This document shows, in pieces, positions 8,714 to 15,716 of a stretch of 64,000 nucleotides of DNA (the stretch's first letter is position 1; each line of letters opens with the position of its first letter). The DNA lies in NCBI GenBank assembly GCA_900320095.1, contig ONQZ01000011.1, forward strand, positions 55,382-119,381, given 5' to 3'. The translations under genes were made by a program, and so were the position numbers. The notes under the pieces are model-generated. The model made no database searches, was not told the DNA's origin, and saw nothing but the letters and a program-made list of their open reading frames with translations. The stretch is from an uncultured Lentisphaerota bacterium. GTDB taxonomy: Bacteria; Verrucomicrobiota; Lentisphaeria; Victivallales; UBA1829.

Positions 8714-10618
8714 ATGCAGAACAGATCATTTCTCACACCCGTTCTCCTTTTCCTCTGCCTCATCGTCCTCGCGATCATCGGCGCGGGCGTCGTGACCGCG
8801 ATCGACCGCCAGCGGTTCCAGACCGAAGCCCTCACGAAGGCGGTCGCCGAGCTCTCCGAACGCATCGACCAGATCTCCTCGCGCGGCATCGCCGTCGCGT
8901 CGGGCGGCGGTTCCGCCGTTTCCGGCGAGCCCCCGGCGGGCAACGTCGAGTTCTACGACAAGAACGCCGAGCAGGGCGGCCGCTTCATCGGCGCGATCAC
9001 CTCGGACACGGGCAACATGAACATGATCATCAACAACGACGCGACGGTGTCGGATTTCTGGGGGCTCACGTGCGACACGCTCGCGGAACGCCATTACAAG
9101 GATATCGACCGGTTCGTGCCGCGCATGGCGGAGTCCTGGACGCTCTCCGAGGACAAGCTGACCTACCGCATCAAGCTCCGCAAGGGCATCCTGTGGCACG
9201 ATTTTACCGACCCGGAGACGGGGAAGAAGTGGGAGAACGTCGAGGTCACGGCGGAGGATTTCAAGTTCTACGTGGACGTGATCAAGGACGAAAAAGTGAA
9301 CGCCGCGCCGATGCGGAGCTATCTCGCCGATCTCAAGCAGGTCAACGTCATCAACGATTACGAATTCGAGGTCGTGTGGGAGCGTCCGTACATCCTTTCC
9401 GAGGAGATCACGCTCTCGCTCATGCCGCTGCCGCGCCATTTCTACCACGCCTACGAAGGACCGTTCGACGGCGCGAAGTTCAACGACGACCACGTCCGCA
9501 ACCGCATGATCGTCGGATGCGGCCCGTACCAGCTCGATAGCTGGGAGAAGGGCAAGCGCGTGGTGTTCAAGCGCTTCGAAAAATTCTACGGCAAGCGCCT
9601 CGGCATCATGCCCGCGCTGAAGACCGTGGTCTACGAGCTGATCCAGCACCCGAACACCCGCTTGCAGGCGCTGAGGTCTCAGACGCTCGACGCGGACAGC
9701 CTCACGACCGAACAGTGGGTGAACAACACCGGCACGGCGGAGTTCCAGGAGGGCGGCTTCCTGCGGAAAATGCGCCTGCCGAGCATGTCGTATTCCTACA
9801 TCGGGCTGAACCTCACGAACCCGCTGTTCCAGGACCGGAACGTCCGCGTGGCGCTCAGCCATCTTGTCGACCGCAAGCGCATCATCCGGGACGTCTACTA
9901 CGACCTCGTGCGGCCTGTCTCCGGGCCGTTCTTCGTGGACTCCCGCGCCAACGACCCGTCGGTCGAGCCGTATGAATTCGACGTCGAGAAGGCGAAGAAG
10001 ATGCTCGCGGACGCGGGGTGGAAGGACACCGACGGCGACGGCGTGCTGGACAAGGACGGCAAGCCGTTCGTCTTCACCGTGATCTACGCGAACTCCAGCA
10101 CGACCGACCAGAAGCTCCTGCCGATCCTGAAGGAGGATTTCGCGCGCGCCGGAGTCAAGCTCGAGATCCTCTCCCTCGAATGGTCCGTCATGCTCGAACG
10201 CATCGACAAGCGCCAGTTCGACGCCGTCCGCCTCGCGTGGCGCATGTCCGTCTCGAACGACCCGTACCAGCTGTGGCACTCCGACAACCTGAAGATCGAG
10301 GCGTCCAGCAACTTCGTTTCGTTCGCGAACCCGGAGGCGGACCGCCTGATCATGGAGATCCGCACGTGCTTCGATCTCGACAAACGGACGGAACTCTATC
10401 ATCAGTTCCACCGCCTCATCCATGAGGAGGAGCCGTATCTATTCCTTGTCTCGCCCTACGATCTCTTCGTCATCAACATGGGTGCCGAAGTCGAAGCAGA
10501 TGGCGGTGCCCGGTCTCTGAACGGATGCGTTTTTTCGGGACTGCGCTGTGCGCGGAGGCGCCGGACCGTTTGCCTTTTTTTCTTTAAAGTGGGAAAAGAC
10601 TTGAAAAAACGCCTTTGA
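8714..10618 (+). CDS. Family 5 (peptide-type) extracellular solute-binding protein with membrane anchor
   Basis: A 634-residue periplasmic binding protein of the DppA/OppA superfamily, which delivers peptides or other small ligands to an ABC importer or acts as a sensor. It has an N-terminal membrane helix (about residues 7-27) instead of a cleaved signal, then a coiled region, then the binding domain from about residue 90, including PRMAESWTLSEDKLTYRIKL and KGILWHDFTDP and a calcium-like DTDGDGVLDKDGKP stretch near 440. No permease or ATPase lies nearby, so it is an orphan. The last 45 residues, after SPYDLFVINMG, become Arg/Cys-rich and overlap the promoter of the next gene, unlike the family. 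A frameshift near 10,485 or a recent loss of the native stop is likely; another frame there ends about 100 bases earlier. Confidence 0.82.
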   Translation: MQNRSFLTPVLLFLCLIVLAIIGAGVVTAIDRQRFQTEALTKAVAELSERIDQISSRGIAVASGGGSAVSGEPPAGNVEFYDKNAEQGGRFIGAITSDTGNMNMIINNDATVSDFWGLTCDTLAERHYKDIDRFVPRMAESWTLSEDKLTYRIKLRKGILWHDFTDPETGKKWENVEVTAEDFKFYVDVIKDEKVNAAPMRSYLADLKQVNVINDYEFEVVWERPYILSEEITLSLMPLPRHFYHAYEGPFDGAKFNDDHVRNRMIVGCGPYQLDSWEKGKRVVFKRFEKFYGKRLGIMPALKTVVYELIQHPNTRLQALRSQTLDADSLTTEQWVNNTGTAEFQEGGFLRKMRLPSMSYSYIGLNLTNPLFQDRNVRVALSHLVDRKRIIRDVYYDLVRPVSGPFFVDSRANDPSVEPYEFDVEKAKKMLADAGWKDTDGDGVLDKDGKPFVFTVIYANSSTTDQKLLPILKEDFARAGVKLEILSLEWSVMLERIDKRQFDAVRLAWRMSVSNDPYQLWHSDNLKIEASSNFVSFANPEADRLIMEIRTCFDLDKRTELYHQFHRLIHEEEPYLFLVSPYDLFVINMGAEVEADGGARSLNGCVFSGLRCARRRRTVCLFFFKVGKDLKKRL

Positions 10619-10629
10619 CGGATTATATT
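10601..10629 (+). promoter_or_regulatory. Promoter of the first pseudopilin gene
   Basis: TTGAAA at 10601-10606, 17 bp spacer, TATATT at 10624-10629. It overlaps the annotated end of the binding-protein frame. Confidence 0.7.
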
Positions 10630-10686
10630 TATGGATGCATTGAACAAAATACCCTCTCTTTTTCATCATAAAGGACACACGGGAAA

Positions 10687-11493
10687 ATGACTATCAAACG
10701 CGTCGAAAAACGTCATTTCACACTCATCGAGCTCCTCATCGTGATCGCCATCATCGCGATTCTGGCGGCCATGCTGCTGCCCGCGCTGCGTTCCGCCCGC
10801 GAGACCGCGAAGAAGGCCGGCTGCATCAACAACGAGAAGAACCTCGGCCTCTACATCCAGCAGTACGCGCTCAACAACCGTCAGTCCATCGCGCTGCTCC
10901 AGAATTACAACGACTGGTACAAGAGGATCGTGCAGGCCGGCGGCGGCGTCTACAAAAACGAAAGCGGATCCCATGTCAAGAAAGACAACCTCGACCCGGC
11001 GGGACAGGGCATCGCCAAGCTCTTCAAGTGCGCGGCCGACATCACGAAGGGAACCGCGAGCTACGGGCGCAACGATCCGAGCGGCGGCTGGACCCTCAAA
11101 AAGGACAGCAGCGCGCGCATCGTCGCAAGCCGCATCAGTGTTGTGAAAGCTCCGTCCGACCTCATCATCATCGCCGACCGCTGGTCCGACAACCACACCC
11201 CCGGCGAAACGACCAAGAACGACACCAGCCTGGGCGCCTGGCCGAACGGCGGCGAATTCGACACAGTGAACGCGTTCAACCTTCGTAACGACCGCGAGAT
11301 CGGCGACTACGACAAATACGGTTCCCGTCACAAAGGCACCTCGCCCATTCTCTATGTCGACAACCATGTGACCGCGGTCGACTACAAGGCGACCGTGAAA
11401 GGCTACTCCGTCCAGGAGATTAAGGACAACATGAACTGGACCGGACACGCCTACGGCAGCTGGTCCGACGACCCGATCCTGAAGAAGAAATAA
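10687..11493 (+). CDS. Type II secretion/pilus-type pseudopilin, paralog 1
   Basis: A 268-residue protein with a class III prepilin signal: basic leader, then [28 protein letters not shown] at residues 12-39, in which the peptidase cleaves before Phe and methylates it and Glu sits at mature position 5. The soluble domain ends with [16 protein letters not shown], the H-x9-DG-like motif of the large Lentisphaerae/Planctomycetes pseudopilin families, and [12 protein letters not shown]. It is similar throughout to the genes at 11528 and 12869. Such proteins are exported and assembled or retained in the envelope, but no secretion ATPase or secretin is present here, so the partner system is elsewhere. 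Confidence 0.88.
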   Translation: MTIKRVEKRHFTLIELLIVIAIIAILAAMLLPALRSARETAKKAGCINNEKNLGLYIQQYALNNRQSIALLQNYNDWYKRIVQAGGGVYKNESGSHVKKDNLDPAGQGIAKLFKCAADITKGTASYGRNDPSGGWTLKKDSSARIVASRISVVKAPSDLIIIADRWSDNHTPGETTKNDTSLGAWPNGGEFDTVNAFNLRNDREIGDYDKYGSRHKGTSPILYVDNHVTAVDYKATVKGYSVQEIKDNMNWTGHAYGSWSDDPILKKK

Positions 11494-11527
11494 CCGGATC
11501 GCATTCTTCAAACGAAAGGTCTTAACG

Positions 11528-12394
11528 ATGCATTGTATTCCCCACAGACAGAAGTTTTTCTCCGGTACGGCGCGTTCCGCGCATCATCGTTTCACGCTCA
11601 TTGAGCTCCTGATCGTGATCGCCATTATCGCGATCCTGGCCGCCCTGCTGCTGCCCGCGCTGAGATCCGCGCGGGAGACGGCCCGCAAGGCAGGGTGCCT
11701 CAACAACCAGAAATCCATCGGCATGTTCATTCAGCAATATGCGATGAGCGACCGACTGTCCCTCAACAGGATCGTCGGGAACTGGGCAAACTGGTATGGC
11801 ATGATCGCCGCTTCCGCCGGGGCCGATCCGGACAAGGTCCTCGCCAGCCCGAATGCCGATGTCATCAAGAAGGATCAGATCGGCTATGCGCTCGCAACCA
11901 AGGTGTTCCGCTGCCCGTCCGACGTCTCCCACAATGGAAGCAACGGCATCACGGAAAAAGGAAACAACCGGATCCCCGTCAGCTATGCCCGGAACGACGA
12001 CTGCAGATACATTCTGTCCGGCGACAGGCGGCTTGTCAAGGCCCGCATCTCCGATGTCCGCACCCCTTCGTCCCTGATCCTCATGACGGACCGGTGGACG
12101 CCGAAGCATACCATGAACGGGAACGACTTCGCCAACAGCAAGGAGGAGCATGACAAGACAAGCGTGTTCCACATCCGTCCGATCACAGACAATTCGGAAG
12201 GGGAATGGGGCTATTCCGGAGCCGGATACAACTGGCGTCACAAGGGGTCGCCGCCGCTCCTCTATGTCGACAACCACGTCGAGATCAAGAACTGGCTTGC
12301 GACAATCCCCCCGTCCCAGCACGCCAGCGCCAGCAAGTCGGAACCGACGGAGGCATACGGCGACTGGTCCGACGATCCGGCACACAAGAAATAA
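11528..12394 (+). CDS. Type II secretion/pilus-type pseudopilin, paralog 2
   Basis: A 288-residue paralog of the preceding gene, 34 bases downstream and without its own visible promoter, so probably co-transcribed. It has a longer leader (23 residues, [10 protein letters not shown] type) before [16 protein letters not shown]. The soluble part repeats the same landmarks: [14 protein letters not shown], the NWANWYGMI segment, [28 protein letters not shown] and the closing [12 protein letters not shown]. Sequence between landmarks has diverged strongly from paralog 1, suggesting functional specialisation of the exposed face rather than a very recent duplication. Confidence 0.88.
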   Translation: MHCIPHRQKFFSGTARSAHHRFTLIELLIVIAIIAILAALLLPALRSARETARKAGCLNNQKSIGMFIQQYAMSDRLSLNRIVGNWANWYGMIAASAGADPDKVLASPNADVIKKDQIGYALATKVFRCPSDVSHNGSNGITEKGNNRIPVSYARNDDCRYILSGDRRLVKARISDVRTPSSLILMTDRWTPKHTMNGNDFANSKEEHDKTSVFHIRPITDNSEGEWGYSGAGYNWRHKGSPPLLYVDNHVEIKNWLATIPPSQHASASKSEPTEAYGDWSDDPAHKK

Positions 12395-12530
12395 GACCAC
12401 CCCGTTTCCGGAAGACAGTGCGCCGTCCGGCTTCATCCTGGCGGCCGACCGCCGGTCCGACGGCCCGGCGCTGAACCAGGGCGGGGCGGCGGTCCGGAAA
12501 CAACAGGCAACACGAGGAGGAGGGACGCAC

Positions 12531-12725
12531 ATGAAGATGCCTTACATCTCCAGGGACTATGTGTTCAACGCCGTCCTCGCGCTCAATATCCTCGCGCTCA
12601 TCGTCGTCCACTGGCACTGCCGCGACCTGACCACGCTGGAATGGTTCCTGCGGAGTGCGCTGGCTGTCCATCTGGTCCTGCGCTGGCCGCACATTTTCTA
12701 TCACCGGAACGGCTGGAAACCCTGA
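12531..12725 (+). CDS. Small two-helix membrane protein
   Basis: A 64-residue protein starting at an ATG preceded by GAGGAGGAGGG. It has two hydrophobic stretches: VLALNILALIVVHW at about residues 14-27, and LEWFLRSALAVHLVLRW at about 37-53, both bordered by His and Arg. The family is not recognised. A longer frame upstream is open but overlaps the end of the previous pseudopilin gene, and the strong ribosome binding site fixes the short form. Its place between two pseudopilin genes suggests an envelope role; this is inference only. Confidence 0.6.
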   Translation: MKMPYISRDYVFNAVLALNILALIVVHWHCRDLTTLEWFLRSALAVHLVLRWPHIFYHRNGWKP

Positions 12726-12770
12726 CGCATGATCACCGGACGGCTTTTTCGGGAAAACAGAATATCATGC

Positions 12771-12798
12771 TTGATTTTTCTGGAAAGTGTGGTATAGT
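12771..12798 (+). promoter_or_regulatory. Promoter of the third pseudopilin gene
   Basis: TTGATT at 12771-12776, 16 bp spacer, TATAGT at 12793-12798. Confidence 0.7.
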
Positions 12799-12868
12799 GA
12801 AAGAAACAACACCAACCACGAACCGAGACTCCGTTTTGAAGAAGCCCCCGCTCAGAAAGGATTCCGCC

Positions 12869-13750
12869 ATGAAACAACTCCGATACCGCTCCTACACCCT
12901 GATCGAACTGCTGGTCGTGATTGCCATCATCGTGATCCTGGCTGGCATTCTTATCCCAACGCTCCGTTCCGCACGGGAAAGCGCGAGACGCGCGCAGTGT
13001 CTGGCAAACCAGAAGAACCTCGGCGTGTACGTCAGCCAGTACGCGCAGAACAACAACCAGAAGATGAGCGTGATTTCGAACTGGTCGACCTGGTACCGTG
13101 ACCTCCTGAAGGCGAACGGCGGCATGAAGGACGGTCAGGAAAACTCCAACGACTATCTCGCCGGTGACCAGTACGGAAAACCCGACCAGAATAAACGCGA
13201 GGGTTGCCTGAACTCGACTGGCCTCGCCATGGTGAAGGTCTTCAAGTGTCCCAGCGATACGTCCGACGGCGCCACCGCCAGCTACGGCCGCAACAACCCC
13301 TCCCGGGGCGGCACGATGAAGTACAAGGACGGTTCCAACGGCAGCAACGCGGGCGATGCCATTGTCGATCCGCGTCTCGTGAACAGCCGCATCAGCGATC
13401 CGCTGCGTCCCTCCGACCTGATCCTGATCACCGACCACTGGGGACCGAACCATCAGCCCGGCAGATCCAACAACACCGAGGAATACGAAACCGTCAACGC
13501 GTACCATCTGCGCATCCGTGAAAACGATACGAGCATCGGCGAACTCGGTACCGTCCGCGACGACAAGTCCCGTCACAAAGGCGCGCCGCCGATCCTGTAC
13601 GTCGACGGCCATGTGACGGTGAACAACTGGAAGCAGACGATCCCGGAACGTTTCCATAAGCTCACCGACACTTATGGCGGTTCCGACGGCCTCGGCTGGC
13701 AGGGACGCGCCGTCGGCAACTGGTCCGACTGGTCCCTCGTGAAAAAATAA
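12869..13750 (+). CDS. Type II secretion/pilus-type pseudopilin, paralog 3
   Basis: A 293-residue pseudopilin with leader MKQLRYRS before YTLIELLVVIAIIVILAG. The mature protein therefore begins with Tyr rather than Phe, a less common but tolerated residue. The soluble domain has NQKNLGVYVSQYAQNN, NWSTWYRDLL, KVFKCPSDTS, SRHKGAPPILYVDGHVTV and ends GNWSDWSLVKK. The start at 12869 is fixed by AGAAAGGA upstream and by the promoter at 12771-12798, which rules out a longer frame that is open through the promoter. It has its own promoter, unlike paralog 2. A hairpin terminator follows. Confidence 0.88.
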   Translation: MKQLRYRSYTLIELLVVIAIIVILAGILIPTLRSARESARRAQCLANQKNLGVYVSQYAQNNNQKMSVISNWSTWYRDLLKANGGMKDGQENSNDYLAGDQYGKPDQNKREGCLNSTGLAMVKVFKCPSDTSDGATASYGRNNPSRGGTMKYKDGSNGSNAGDAIVDPRLVNSRISDPLRPSDLILITDHWGPNHQPGRSNNTEEYETVNAYHLRIRENDTSIGELGTVRDDKSRHKGAPPILYVDGHVTVNNWKQTIPERFHKLTDTYGGSDGLGWQGRAVGNWSDWSLVKK

Positions 13751-13778
13751 GCCGAGCTTCTTTCCCCTCAAAAAGTTC

Positions 13779-13806
13779 GGGCCGTCCGGAATATTCCGGG
13801 CGGCCC
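13779..13806. terminator. Terminator between the pseudopilin and fucosidase genes
   Basis: GGGCCGTCCGGAA (13779-13791) pairs with TTCCGGGCGGCCC (13794-13806). It lies between convergent genes and may serve both. The T tract is short on the plus side. Confidence 0.65.
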
Positions 13807-13840
13807 GTTGCATTTCAAGTGATCGTTTGCTTTTTGCGGA

Positions 13841-15421
13841 TCACTTGTCGAATTCGACCTTGAAGCAGAGGGCAATCTTCAGGTTCGGATCAGCCTCGGG
13901 GGCGTCGATGGTCAGCGTGGAGCCGTCGTTCGCCCACTTCACATCCTTTGAGGAACCGAGGAGGGAGACCTTTTTGACCTTGGCGTCGAGGTCCGGGACG
14001 GTGACTTTCGCGCCGGGCTTCGGGACGACGAGCGTGAAGACGTAGAGGTTGCCGTCCTTCGTGGTGTAGCGGAGGTCTTCGGCGGTGGCGGGCTTGCCGC
14101 GTCCTTCGTTGAATCCCTGGGCGTTGAGCTGTTCGCCGGGGCCGTTCGCCTGCGGACCGGAGCCGAACTTCTTCCAGGTGCGCGTGCCGTAGATGCCCTC
14201 GCCGTTGATCTTCATCCAGTCGCCGATGCCGGCGCAGGTCACGCGTTCCTTCTCGTCGACGGTGCCGTCCGCGCGGATGGGCACGCTGAGGAGCAGGTTG
14301 CCGCCCTTGCTGACGATGTCGACGAGCATGCGGATCACGGTTTCGGCGGATTTGTAGCCGTTGCGGTCATAGATGCCGCGGTCATAGTGCCAGGATCCGA
14401 TGCAGGTGTCGGTCTGCCAGTACGGCTTGACCATTCCGCCGGGCACGCCGCGTTCGACGTCCCAGACCATCGCCTTGCGCTGGTCCTCGTTCAGGACCTT
14501 GCCGCATGCCACGACTTCCTGCTTGCCGTGATGCTTCCTGAACATGGTGTTGTAGTAGTAGGCGGTCAGCTCGACGCCGTCGTTGAACGTGGGATAGAAC
14601 GGCATCACGGTGTCGTCGTAATAGATGATCTCGGGCTCATACTCGTCGATGAACTGTTTGTGGCGCTTCATGAACTTGTCGCGGTATTCCTGCGAGGGCG
14701 GCACGACGCGTTTCGGATCCCAGTCCCAATGGCGGTTGTCGGGGGATGCCTCATGGTTCTGCGCGTAGAGTTCCTGCGGATCGAGGCCCATTTCACCCCA
14801 CCACGTGCCCGCGCCGTCTTCCTTCTTCAGCAACCCGTCGTAGTTGCGCGAAGGTTCGTACCAGCACCAGGCGTGCGAGGCGTGGATGCTGGCGCCCCAG
14901 TGCATGCCCGCGCCCGTCACGGCCTTCTTCCATTCCTTCGCGATGTCACGCTCCGGGCCGAGGCGGACGGAGTTCCATTCCTGATACTTGCTGTCCCACA
15001 TGTCGAAGTTGTCATGATGGTTCGCGAGGGAGACGACGTATTTCGCGCCCATGCCGCTGAAGAGCTTCGCGAGGTCCTGCGGATCCCATTTCTCCGCCTT
15101 CCACATGTGGATGATGTCCTTGAAGCCTGTCTTCTTCTGGTCGCCGTATTTCTCCTGATGGCGTCTGAACTGCCATTCGTTCGGGATGTACATGTTGCGG
15201 GCGTACCAGTCGCCGGATTCGGGCTCGCACTGCGGACCCCAGTGCGCGAAGATGCCGAACTTGGCGTCCTTGAACCATTCCGGTGTCTGATAATGCGCTT
15301 CAAGGGATTCGAGCGTGGGCTCGAACGGCGGTTCGACCGGTTCCTCCGTCGCGCAGGAGGGCAGGGCGGACACGGCGGCGGCGGTAAAGAGGATCGCGGC
15401 CGGTTTGAGCGTGCTTTTCAT
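13841..15421 (-). CDS. GH29 alpha-L-fucosidase, lipoprotein
   Basis: A 526-residue family GH29 retaining fucosidase, predicted to release terminal alpha-L-fucose from plant or host glycans in the periplasm or on the outer membrane. The signal ends in a lipobox-like ALPSC (Cys23). The catalytic barrel begins near residue 45 (WFKDAKFGIFAHWGP). The fucose-binding segment YVVSLANHHDNFDMWDS is at about 128-144, and the likely nucleophile is Asp269 in YEPEIIYYDD, where family members have W-x-D. A C-terminal beta-sandwich starts at about residue 430. A divergent promoter pair separates it from the GH115 gene, suggesting joint control of side-chain removal. The exact linkage specificity is not readable. 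Confidence 0.87.
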   Translation of the reverse strand: MKSTLKPAAILFTAAAVSALPSCATEEPVEPPFEPTLESLEAHYQTPEWFKDAKFGIFAHWGPQCEPESGDWYARNMYIPNEWQFRRHQEKYGDQKKTGFKDIIHMWKAEKWDPQDLAKLFSGMGAKYVVSLANHHDNFDMWDSKYQEWNSVRLGPERDIAKEWKKAVTGAGMHWGASIHASHAWCWYEPSRNYDGLLKKEDGAGTWWGEMGLDPQELYAQNHEASPDNRHWDWDPKRVVPPSQEYRDKFMKRHKQFIDEYEPEIIYYDDTVMPFYPTFNDGVELTAYYYNTMFRKHHGKQEVVACGKVLNEDQRKAMVWDVERGVPGGMVKPYWQTDTCIGSWHYDRGIYDRNGYKSAETVIRMLVDIVSKGGNLLLSVPIRADGTVDEKERVTCAGIGDWMKINGEGIYGTRTWKKFGSGPQANGPGEQLNAQGFNEGRGKPATAEDLRYTTKDGNLYVFTLVVPKPGAKVTVPDLDAKVKKVSLLGSSKDVKWANDGSTLTIDAPEADPNLKIALCFKVEFDK

Positions 15422-15473
15422 GGTTGAACTCCTTTTGTGAGAGGTTTGGTATTTCAGTTGCTAAACATTCGAT

Positions 15474-15501
15474 AATATATCCGTCCGAAAAACATTTTCA
15501 A
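15474..15501 (-). promoter_or_regulatory. Promoter of the GH29 gene
   Basis: On the minus strand TTGAAA (15501-15496) is followed after 16 bp by TATATT (15479-15474). Confidence 0.65.
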
Positions 15502-15619
15502 GCGTCATAACGCATATTAACGTAATCTTAACGCGAAAAAAGAAACGTTCCGTTCACGCTGTGCCGAAATGAAAACGCGGGAAATATCGAAAAAAAGTCC
15601 GCCGGGAGGGAGAAACGAT

Positions 15620-15648
15620 TTGAAAAAACGGTATTCAAGTATTATAGT
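15620..15648 (+). promoter_or_regulatory. Promoter of the GH115 gene
   Basis: TTGAAA at 15620-15625, 17 bp spacer, TATAGT at 15643-15648. It diverges from the GH29 promoter 120 bp away. Confidence 0.7.
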
Positions 15649-15716
15649 AAGGGACAATATGAGATAAAACAAACAACCTTTCGTCAATTTTTCACATCAA
15701 CATGAGGAAATTTAAC

